From contig JAGXHS010000183.1 of NCBI GenBank assembly GCA_024636075.1, positions 1 to 6,040 of the forward strand: a stretch of DNA of 6,040 nucleotides. Reading direction: 5' to 3'. How positions within the stretch are numbered: position 1 is the stretch's first letter; each line of letters opens with the position of its first letter. This stretch comes from Propionibacteriaceae bacterium (lineage in GTDB: Bacteria > Actinomycetota > Actinomycetes > Propionibacteriales > Propionibacteriaceae). Made by a program: the position numbers and the translations under genes. The notes beneath the pieces are model-generated. The model worked only from the letters and a program-made list of their open reading frames with translations. It was not told the DNA's origin and did no database searches. Below, one piece after another: positions 1 to 5,972 of the stretch.

Positions 1-758
1 ACGTAGCCCTGCTGCTGGAGCAGCTGCATCTGATCCTGCGGCAGTGCTCGAGGATTGCCGGGGTCACGATCACCGGCTATGAGGAACTCCGCCGTGGTCC
101 CATCGGTCACCAGCCGCTCCGCGGCCCGTGCCAACGTCGCGATCCCCTTGTCCTGGACGAGACGGCTGGCCAGCAGAACACGCTTCGAACCATCCGCCCG
201 CTCCTGGGAGTCGGCTGGATGAAAGAGGTCCGGGTCTACCCCGCTGCTCACGATCACACGGCTCCGGTCCGACTCGGCCCATCGTTCCCGCAGGAGGACA
301 TCCCGATCATGGGAGGTCTGGGTGAGCGTCCAGTGGCCTGGCCGCCTGAAGAAGCGGCGAGCCAGGGGGCCGATGAGGAAGCGTACCACTCGGGCCTTCC
401 ACGAAGCGGCAAAGGTATAGCCAAGTCCCGTGAACGTGTTGATCCGTATCGGGACCCGCGCGTGGGCGGCGGCCATCGAACCGAACAGGTTCGGCTTGAT
501 CGTGAAGTGATGGACGGCGTCGGGTTCGAGGTCGCGATAGATCCGGCTCAGCTTCCGGACGCCGCGGATAGCGCCCAGGGGGCTGAAGCTACCCCGCTCC
601 AGCGGCCATTCCACCCACTCGAAACCGCGAGATACGAACTCGCCCGTGTAGTGGCCACGGGGAGAAACGAGGACCACTCGACAGCCCAGATCCCGAAGCG
701 ATTCGGCTATCGGCATCCGGTAATTGAAGAGGACCCAATCCCAGTGCGCCACGAACAC
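1..758 (-). CDS. GT4 glycosyltransferase, CapM/PglA-like, partial (3' end off the left edge)
   Basis: Likely cytoplasmic, membrane-associated transferase adding a sugar from a nucleotide donor to a lipid-linked glycan. I translated the reverse strand; 252 complete codons are visible and no stop appears before the window edge. Seen in order: an N-terminal HWDWVLFNYRMPIAESLRD segment (about residues 5-23), typical of the acceptor domain of CapM/PglA-like enzymes; HHFTIKPNLFGSMAA (83-97); NTFTGLGYTF (107-116); the GT4 segment SSGVDPDLFHP (171-181); ASRLVQDKGI (197-206); and AGDRDPGNPRALP (228-240), matching the donor-domain region of this subfamily. Roughly the last 100-130 residues of a normal 370-400 residue enzyme are missing because of the window edge. 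It is the third gene of the operon, 19 bases after the preceding stop if the GTG at 758 is used. That GTG lacks a well-placed Shine-Dalgarno and starts inside the first beta strand, so an upstream start is possible. Acceptor and donor sugars cannot be read from the sequence. Confidence 0.9.
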   Translation of the reverse strand, partial: MFVAHWDWVLFNYRMPIAESLRDLGCRVVLVSPRGHYTGEFVSRGFEWVEWPLERGSFSPLGAIRGVRKLSRIYRDLEPDAVHHFTIKPNLFGSMAAAHARVPIRINTFTGLGYTFAASWKARVVRFLIGPLARRFFRRPGHWTLTQTSHDRDVLLRERWAESDRSRVIVSSGVDPDLFHPADSQERADGSKRVLLASRLVQDKGIATLARAAERLVTDGTTAEFLIAGDRDPGNPRALPQDQMQLLQQQGY

Positions 759-777
759 GATGGTCGTGATGCCTGGC

Positions 778-2649
778 TCAGCCGAAATGGGCGGCCTCTT
801 CGCGTTGGCGGGGGCCGCGGTGGTCTGTCTCGCTATCCGGCTCTTCAGACCTGGCGGGGCGCAGTTGCAGGTCCAGTTCCAGCAGGTCCACGCCGATCTC
901 GGCACAGACGGCGATAATGGTCGCGCGCCGGTCGGGCGAGAGCTTCTGTGTGGCAATCACGATCTTCTGGACCGACTTGGACTCGATCAGCTTTTCCAGT
1001 GGGTCGAGTCCTGAGTGCACGGGCAGTCCATGGACGAGCCGACCCGTCTTCTTGACATCGTCATCGATGAATCCGACGGGCAGCAGCCCCAGGTCACGGT
1101 TGGAGTGGAGCTCTCGCAGGAGGAGCTCCCCCCCTACTCCCGCTCCATAAATCAGGGTGCGAACGCCGCTGCGGGCCAGACGCGACCGGACCCGGTCCAG
1201 CGACCGAACGGAGGCGCGCGCTCCCACAGCCAGCACCGCTACCAGCAGACCCTGAACCACGAAGACGCCGCGAGCGAAGGTGTCCTCCCGGAAAAGAAAA
1301 ACTACCGCCGCGACGGTGAGCAGCGTGCCGAGGGATGCGGCCTTGATGATGCGGTGGGCGTCGACAAGCGTCATCTGCTGCCAGACGCCGCGATAGACCC
1401 CCAGCAGTCCAAACGCCACAGAATGGCTGGCGACGGCTACGGCCAGCGTACGTTCGAGGATCACGCCCTGGGCGTCCGGGATGGCACCATCCCAGCGTAG
1501 CAGATAGGCAGCGTAATAAGCCACGGCAAAGAGGACGAGGTCCAACACGACTTCGAACGCCCGCCGCTTGTAGAGCAGGTTGGAGACGAGAATCGTCGTA
1601 CGGCGGCGCACCGGGTCCTCGCCCGGGACGTACGTGTGCAGCCGGGAAAGGTAGACCCCCAGGACGATCAGACCGATTACGAAGAGCGCGATCGACCACA
1701 GGCCGAAGGCGGCATCCGCACGCCACGCGACAAGGGCGACCCCGCCTCCGACAGCGGCGAGCGCGTACAGCAGTGCCGCCGCCTGTGGCTCAGAGAGGCC
1801 CATGGCCACGAGGCGATGGCTCGTATGATCGCGCCCTCCAACCGACACGTCGCGGCCGGCCAGCGTCCGGGTCAGTGTCACCAGGGCGGTGTCCAGGATG
1901 GGAATGGCCACGATCACGGCCGGCACGAAGAGAACCGGGATTATGCTCTTGGACGCGGTGCCGGGGTACGCGGCGCCGAGCCCGGCCAGCAGCGCGCCGA
2001 TGAAGAGGCTCCCGGAGTCGCCCATGAAGATGGACGCGGGGTGCCAGTTGTAGGGAAGGAACCCGAGTGTCGCTCCCGCGAGGGCGGAGCAGACTCCGGC
2101 CAGGAGCCATTCGCCTTCCCATGCGAACGTTGCGGCCAGGAAGAGGGCGGCGATACCGGCGATGCCGGAGGCCACTCCGTCCATGTTGTCCAGCAGGTTC
2201 AGCGCATTGGTGAGGGCAATGAACCAGAAGATCGTGCCCAGCACATTGATCGGCATCCACGGCGTCAGGGGGTAGACGACACCGAAGCTCACTACGACGG
2301 CGGCCGCAAAGCCCTGCAGGATGAGCTTTGACGCGGGCCGCAGCCCCCATCGGTCGTCGACGAACCCCGTGCCGAACATCAACGTGGCGGCCAGGACCAC
2401 GCCCAGACCCGGCTGGCCCAGCAGGTCCGTACCAACGGACCAGGAGCGTTCGTAAAGGAGCAACGCGGCGACACCCAGGAGGAAGGCCGCATAAATGGCA
2501 GCCCCGCCCAGGAGAGCGGTGGGTTTCCTGTGCCAGCGGTCCCCGGTGGGTGCGGCGATAAGCCCGACATGGCGGGCTCCCGCGCGAACGGCGGGGGTGA
2601 ACGCGAGCGCGAACAGGAACGCCGCGGCGAAGGGGAGCAGGACCGGCAT
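778..2649 (-). CDS. WecA/MraY-type polyprenyl-phosphate sugar-1-phosphate transferase fused to a FlaA1/CapD-like membrane and nucleotide-binding module
   Basis: The 623-residue inner-membrane protein joins two modules. Residues 1 to about 330 are a polytopic phosphoglycosyl transferase of the WecA/TagO/MraY family, which moves a sugar-1-phosphate (often GlcNAc-1-P) from a UDP-sugar to undecaprenyl phosphate and so starts glycan synthesis. Visible motifs are DRWHRKPTALLGG (37-49), the acidic pair D98-D99 in GFVDDRWG, NLLDNMDGVASG (151-162), FMGDSGS (208-214) and RDHTSHRLVAMGLS (273-286). Residues about 360-480 carry four hydrophobic segments and the YRGVWQ element of FlaA1/CapD/WbpM N-termini. 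Residues 497-590 form a Rossmann-like nucleotide-binding domain with YGAGVGGELLL (501-511) and FIDDD (527-531). The catalytic SDR domain that follows in true FlaA1/CapD enzymes is absent; the protein ends in a charged tail. Sugar-nucleotide dehydration is therefore not expected, and the module may be regulatory (inference). Its ATG lies 14 bases after the epimerase stop with no strong Shine-Dalgarno, so translational coupling is likely. Confidence 0.93.
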   Translation of the reverse strand: MPVLLPFAAAFLFALAFTPAVRAGARHVGLIAAPTGDRWHRKPTALLGGAAIYAAFLLGVAALLLYERSWSVGTDLLGQPGLGVVLAATLMFGTGFVDDRWGLRPASKLILQGFAAAVVVSFGVVYPLTPWMPINVLGTIFWFIALTNALNLLDNMDGVASGIAGIAALFLAATFAWEGEWLLAGVCSALAGATLGFLPYNWHPASIFMGDSGSLFIGALLAGLGAAYPGTASKSIIPVLFVPAVIVAIPILDTALVTLTRTLAGRDVSVGGRDHTSHRLVAMGLSEPQAAALLYALAAVGGGVALVAWRADAAFGLWSIALFVIGLIVLGVYLSRLHTYVPGEDPVRRRTTILVSNLLYKRRAFEVVLDLVLFAVAYYAAYLLRWDGAIPDAQGVILERTLAVAVASHSVAFGLLGVYRGVWQQMTLVDAHRIIKAASLGTLLTVAAVVFLFREDTFARGVFVVQGLLVAVLAVGARASVRSLDRVRSRLARSGVRTLIYGAGVGGELLLRELHSNRDLGLLPVGFIDDDVKKTGRLVHGLPVHSGLDPLEKLIESKSVQKIVIATQKLSPDRRATIIAVCAEIGVDLLELDLQLRPARSEEPDSETDHRGPRQREEAAHFG

Positions 2650-2663
2650 CTATTCGCTGGACG

Positions 2664-3641
2664 TCAGATGAGAACGGGCGCTTCCGCCCTCTGGTGATCG
2701 ACTACGGATCGTATGATCTGGTCGAGATCGCACTCGGGCTTCCACCCGATGGCTTCTTCGATCTTGTCGATGGACGGGACCCGCCGCGGCATGTCCTCGA
2801 AATTCTCTTCATACGCAACACTGTAAGGAACGTACACGATCTCAGAGGACGACTGCGTCAGTTGACGGATGCGCCCTGCCAGATCGAAAATCGAGATTTC
2901 GCTGTTGTTCCCTATGTTGTACACGTCCCCCACCGCCTCTTCGCAGGTCATCAGCTCGGCCAGTGCCCTCACTGCGTCATCCACGTGAGTGAAGCAGCGA
3001 GTCTGCCGCCCGTCGCCGTACACCGTGAGAGGCTCGTTGGCGAGGGCCTGCGCCACGAAGCGCGGGATGACCATGCCGTACCGACCCGTCTGACGAGGCC
3101 CAACCGTGTTGAAGAGCCGGACCACCACCGTCGGCAGTCGCTGCTCCCGCCAGTAGGCGATGGCCAGGAACTCGTCGATAGCCTTGGAGCAGGCGTAGCT
3201 CCAGCGGCCTCGCGTGGTCGCCCCCATGACCAGGTCCCCGTCCTCTCTGAACGGGATGTCCATGCTCTTGCCATAGACTTCCGACGTTGACGTGATGAGC
3301 ACCTTCTTCTTCTTCTTGGCGGCCAGCTCGAGGACCAGCTCCGTGCAGCGCACGTTGGTCTCGATGGTGCGGACCGGGCTCTCCACGATCAACTGGACTC
3401 CCACCGCTGCGGCGAGGTGGAATGTGGCGTCGGCTTCGTCGACGAGCTCCGCCAGCAAGGGAGCGTCCAGCATGTCGGCGATGCGGTACTGGAATCGGTC
3501 GTGCCCTCGGAGGTGCGCGATGTTGCGAATCGACCCGGTGGAGAGATCATCGATCACCGTGACGGTATGGCCACGGCCGATGAGCTCATCGGCCAGATGA
3601 GAGCCGATGAAACCCGCACCGCCGGTGATCAAGTAGTGCAT
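2664..3641 (-). CDS. NAD-dependent sugar-nucleotide epimerase/decarboxylase (extended SDR, GalE/UDP-glucuronate decarboxylase-like)
   Basis: The 325-residue length is normal for an extended short-chain dehydrogenase acting on NDP-sugars in the cytoplasm. The N-terminal NAD motif TGGAGFIGSH spans residues 6-15 and is followed by the acidic pair in VIDDLSTG (29-36). The active site shows ITSTSEVYGK (116-125) and the YxxxK pair Y149-K153 in RWSYACSKAIDE. Substrate-side signatures are RLFNTVGPRQTG (175-186), YGMVIPRFV (188-196) and VYGDGRQTRCFTHVDDAV (207-224). These fit the group often annotated as NAD-dependent epimerase/dehydratase, near UDP-glucose 4-epimerase and UDP-glucuronate decarboxylase. 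The specific reaction cannot be fixed by eye. The ATG is supported by a Shine-Dalgarno five bases upstream. It is the first complete gene of the minus-strand operon and probably feeds a sugar to the transferases encoded after it (inference). An unusual run of five lysines, encoded by five identical AAG codons, sits at 109-113, just before the beta strand leading to the active site. Confidence 0.93.
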   Translation of the reverse strand: MHYLITGGAGFIGSHLADELIGRGHTVTVIDDLSTGSIRNIAHLRGHDRFQYRIADMLDAPLLAELVDEADATFHLAAAVGVQLIVESPVRTIETNVRCTELVLELAAKKKKKVLITSTSEVYGKSMDIPFREDGDLVMGATTRGRWSYACSKAIDEFLAIAYWREQRLPTVVVRLFNTVGPRQTGRYGMVIPRFVAQALANEPLTVYGDGRQTRCFTHVDDAVRALAELMTCEEAVGDVYNIGNNSEISIFDLAGRIRQLTQSSSEIVYVPYSVAYEENFEDMPRRVPSIDKIEEAIGWKPECDLDQIIRSVVDHQRAEAPVLI

Positions 3642-3644
3642 TAC

Positions 3645-3650
3645 TTCTCC
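3645..3650 (-). promoter_or_regulatory. Shine-Dalgarno site of the epimerase gene
   Basis: On the minus strand GGAGAA lies five bases before the ATG at 3641, a canonical spacing. It is the clearest ribosome-binding site in the operon; the next gene lacks a comparable site, which suggests that ribosomes enter mainly here and are handed on by coupling. The same bases also encode Glu-Lys in a short frame that ends in TAATG at the epimerase start. Confidence 0.7.
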
Positions 3651-3758
3651 ATGATCTCAATCTGGCGCACACGTGGTTGTGCCGCCGACAAGCCGTCGAG
3701 CTCCAGTGGCTGGTGCCTGGCTATGGATCTGCTCTGGGGCCAGGATCGGACCCATCCG

Positions 3759-3770
3759 CGTTGGCCAACG
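3759..3770. repeat. 12-base perfect palindrome in the intergenic region
   Basis: CGTTGGCCAACG is identical to its reverse complement. It lies about 118 bases upstream of the epimerase ATG, within the region expected to contain its promoter, so it could be an operator half of a dimeric regulator. A single 12-base palindrome in GC-rich DNA can arise by chance, and no second copy was seen in this window. Confidence 0.3.
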
Positions 3771-4016
3771 ATACTTCTCAATAGGGCTTGATCGTAAGAC
3801 CCTTAACGTAGTCGGGACCTTGCATCTCGGCAAGCAATCGCGCCACGGCCGAAGGGGAGTCCCACGGGTGCATCGAACGGCCTGGAATCACAGGCGCCGC
3901 CCGCGAGAATTGCTTCCGGCGAGAACCATGTTCCGGTGAGGAAGGTCTTGCGTGTCCTGACCGGGGCAGGGACATTCCCGAACCGATCGTAGCACTCTCG
4001 AGAACGAGTTCCCACC

Positions 4017-5723
4017 ATGACCCTCCGAAGCACCAATCCACTACTCCTGGCCCTTGCGGCGACCGCGGCGGTCCTGGTGGACGCCGCGCCCGGGCGAGCG
4101 CAGTCGGCGCAGGCTTCGGCGCAGGCAGTAGCGGTTGACCGAGTTGTGCCGGAGTGCGTGGCGACTTGGGGGGTGGAGCCCGTGGGTCTGGAAGGAGTGC
4201 GAGCGGAGTTCGTACGGATACTGGAGATCCGCGGGCAGGCTGCGTCCGCACCAGATATGGTGCGACGGTGGTCGGATACTCCCGTAGTGGAAGCGTGTGG
4301 CGAGGTGCCGTGGTCGGAGCAGCTGGCAGCTGCGGGGGAAGTACGCGGGTGGGAAGAAGGTGGATTGTGGCTGCGGGTTCTGCCCGTGGACTCGCGGCTT
4401 GTGGTGAATACGGGCTACCCGTCCGACAAGAACAACGGAGCCCTGTGGGCTGGCCGGGGACTCTCGACGGCGCTGAGTGGCGGCGTCGGGCTGCGGTGGG
4501 GGGCGCTGTCCGCGGCGGTCGCACCGGAGCTGATGTACCAGGGGAATGCGGAATTCGTCGTCTCGTCGCTGGGCCGCGACGGTCTGGATTACCCGCAGCG
4601 AATGGGGACCACCTCATTCGCGCTGCTGGATCCGGGGCGGAGCTTTGTGCGGGTGGACGCATACGGAGTCACAGCGGGAGTGTCGACCGAAAATCTGTGG
4701 CTGGGACCCGGTCGCATGAGCTCGATCCTGCTCAGTGCCACAGGCCCCGGATTCCCGCACGCATTCCTGGGGACATCCACGCCGGCGGACATCTGGATCG
4801 GTCGACTGTCCGCGGAGGCGTTCTGGGGGCGGTTGAGTGAGTCGACTCTGTTCGACGAGGATGCCGACAACGATCACCGGCTGCTGGCCGTGCTGGCTCT
4901 GGGGTTTGAGCCGCGGGGAGCTCGTGGCCTGCATCTCGGGGCCGCCCGGCTGTTCCAGCAGAACATCCCACCGTCCGGACTGAGCGCGGGGGACTACATC
5001 CCCTTCTTCCGAGGGCCACTCAAGACGGGAGAAGCGGCGGCCACCGACGCCAGCGACGAGATGTTCGCTTTCTACCTCCGGTGGGTCCTTCCGGAGAGCG
5101 GGTTCGAGGTTTACGGCGAGTGGGCCAAGTACGATGGAAACGCCGACCTGCACGACGCTCTCGTGGAGCCGGACAACGGGCGGACCTACCTGCTCGGCTT
5201 GCAGAAGGTCCTGGAGGCGGGCGATCGCTGGGTCCGGCTCCACGGCGAGTTCGCCAATCTCAACCCGTCCCTTTCCATCCTCCACCGTCAGACCGGCGGC
5301 GGGATCTACCGCCACCCGGTGATCCGGCAGGGCCATACCCACCGCGGGCAGTTGCTGGGGGCGTGGACGGGTCCGGGATCGGACTACCAGGTCGCCGGCG
5401 GCGACCTCATCTCCGGGTGGGGCATGGCGGGTGTTTTCGTGGAGCGCGTGCGTCGGAACGTCGATGTCTACTACTCCAGCAATGACCTCCGCCTCGGCTA
5501 CCCCCTCAAGCACGACGTCGAGCTCACGGTCGGTACGCGAGGCACGTATCTCTGGCGCGCCTTCCAGATCGACGCGGGGCTCGCCTTCAGCCACCGCCGG
5601 AACCGTGACTTCCTCCCCCTCGACGTGGACGAGCTGGAGCGGGGCTTCCGGGTCGACTCGAACTGGGCGTTCCAACTGGGGCTCAGCTGGTACCCGGACG
5701 CGGATATCGTCCCTGTTCGATGA
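4017..5723 (+). CDS. Capsule assembly Wzi family outer-membrane protein
   Basis: The 568-residue protein is predicted to sit in the outer membrane as a beta barrel that helps attach capsule or exopolysaccharide to the cell surface, by analogy with Wzi. Residues 1-29 form a signal peptide: a hydrophobic stretch at 9-22, then PGRAQS with likely cleavage near residue 28-29. Residues about 40-115 are an extra region before the barrel. It holds the protein's only two cysteines (C47 and C94), which could form a disulfide. From about 117 to 560 there are alternating amphipathic strands such as LRWGALSAAVAPELMYQ. The family signature is TENLWLGPGRMSSILLS with ATGPGFPHAFLGTSTP (224-256). It is longer than E. 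coli Wzi (about 480), mostly through the N-terminal region. The ATG is chosen because it gives a complete signal peptide; its Shine-Dalgarno is poor. The gene is divergent from the polysaccharide operon and its last 41 bases overlap the convergent fcl fragment. The C-terminus lacks the usual terminal aromatic residue. Confidence 0.88.
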   Translation: MTLRSTNPLLLALAATAAVLVDAAPGRAQSAQASAQAVAVDRVVPECVATWGVEPVGLEGVRAEFVRILEIRGQAASAPDMVRRWSDTPVVEACGEVPWSEQLAAAGEVRGWEEGGLWLRVLPVDSRLVVNTGYPSDKNNGALWAGRGLSTALSGGVGLRWGALSAAVAPELMYQGNAEFVVSSLGRDGLDYPQRMGTTSFALLDPGRSFVRVDAYGVTAGVSTENLWLGPGRMSSILLSATGPGFPHAFLGTSTPADIWIGRLSAEAFWGRLSESTLFDEDADNDHRLLAVLALGFEPRGARGLHLGAARLFQQNIPPSGLSAGDYIPFFRGPLKTGEAAATDASDEMFAFYLRWVLPESGFEVYGEWAKYDGNADLHDALVEPDNGRTYLLGLQKVLEAGDRWVRLHGEFANLNPSLSILHRQTGGGIYRHPVIRQGHTHRGQLLGAWTGPGSDYQVAGGDLISGWGMAGVFVERVRRNVDVYYSSNDLRLGYPLKHDVELTVGTRGTYLWRAFQIDAGLAFSHRRNRDFLPLDVDELERGFRVDSNWAFQLGLSWYPDADIVPVR

Positions 5724-5955
5724 ACCACCGGTACGTCTCCTCCACACCCTCCCTCAACCCGATCCGCGGCTCCCAGCCCAGCGCCTTCAGCCGGCTGGTG
5801 TCCAGGAGCTTGCGGGGCGTGCCATCGGGCTTGCTGGTGTCGTAGACGATCTCGCCCTCGTAGCCCACAACCTCGGCCACCAGCGCCGCCAGCTCGGCGA
5901 TGCTGATGTCCTCGCCCACTCCCACGTTCACCAGCCCGCCGTCGCGGTACTCCTC
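5683..5955 (-). pseudogene. fcl: GDP-L-fucose synthase C-terminal fragment, N-terminus missing
   Basis: About 90 residues match the C-terminal end of GDP-L-fucose synthase, the bifunctional epimerase/reductase that converts GDP-4-keto-6-deoxymannose to GDP-L-fucose. Visible hallmarks are GLVNVGVGEDISIAELA, YDTSKPDGTPRKLLDTSRL, LGWEPRIGLREGVEETYRWF and then a TGA at 5685-5683. The preceding about 230 residues, with the Rossmann glycine motif and YxxxK active site, are absent. Upstream of about 5955 the frame stays open but reads through a TPP riboswitch, giving a low-complexity sequence with no resemblance to the enzyme. The fragment cannot be catalytic. It is either a true truncated remnant from a recombination or an artefact of a chimeric assembly. 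Its 3' end overlaps the Wzi-like gene tail to tail, and the last residues (GRYPRPGTS) lie in that overlap. Confidence 0.85.
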
Positions 5956-5969
5956 ACGTCTTGGTTCAT
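5928..5969 (-). pseudogene. Start of a thiamine-riboswitch-controlled gene, broken after about a dozen codons
   Basis: An ATG at 5969 lies five bases after a strong GGAGG sequence and directly behind the TPP riboswitch, where a thiamine synthesis or transport gene is normally expected. The frame reads MNQDVRSTATAGW and stops with TGA at 5930-5928. From about 5955 the same DNA, one frame over, encodes the fcl tail. The most economical reading is that only the first few codons of the original gene (perhaps thiC, which often follows such riboswitches) survive before the junction. A genuine 13-residue leader peptide is the alternative. The gene's identity cannot be established from so few residues. 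Confidence 0.4.
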
Positions 5970-5972
5970 CCG

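Larger units (their letters stand above)
3642..4016. other. Divergent intergenic region with possible minus-strand gene remnant
   Basis: This 375-base stretch between the divergent epimerase and Wzi-like genes should contain both promoters, but I found no convincing -35/-10 pair on either strand. On the minus strand three overlapping frames look protein-like. About 3949-3890 reads KTFLTGTWFSPEAILAGG; about 3892-3778, in another frame, reads VIPGRSMHPWDSPSAVARLL followed by residues ending in GLTIKPY and a TGA; and 3802-3641, in the third frame, has no stop until a TAA overlapping the epimerase ATG, ending in LELDGLSAAQPRVRQIEIMEK. No frame has a credible start plus Shine-Dalgarno. A decayed or frameshifted gene is possible, but chance GC-rich frames explain it too. 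I do not recognise a family. Confidence 0.3.

Noticed and set aside
219..917. 232-codon plus-strand frame
   Set aside because: It is antisense to the GT4 gene and the end of the fused transferase gene, both with clear motifs; the translation has no recognisable domain.
1636..2331. 231-codon plus-strand frame
   Set aside because: It is antisense to the WecA-like catalytic region and has highly biased composition (Gly, Arg, Glu, Gln).
3715..3744. Inverted repeat CCTGGC...GCCAGG as a terminator
   Set aside because: The stem is six pairs with a long loop and no T-run follows on either strand; no gene ends here.
3948..3976. TTGCGT and GACATT with a 17-base spacer as a promoter for the Wzi-like gene
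   Set aside because: Only three of six bases match in each element, which is expected by chance in this sequence.
3778..4662. 294-codon minus-strand frame running from inside the Wzi-like gene into the intergenic region
   Set aside because: Most of it is Pro/Arg/Ala/Ser-rich antisense sequence. Only the last about 40 residues look protein-like, and these are reported separately as a possible remnant.
4614..5747. Long (377-codon) minus-strand open frame antisense to the Wzi-like gene
   Set aside because: Its translation is low-complexity and rich in Arg, Pro, Glu and Val, with no family motifs; the opposite strand encodes a clear barrel. It is a GC-rich shadow.
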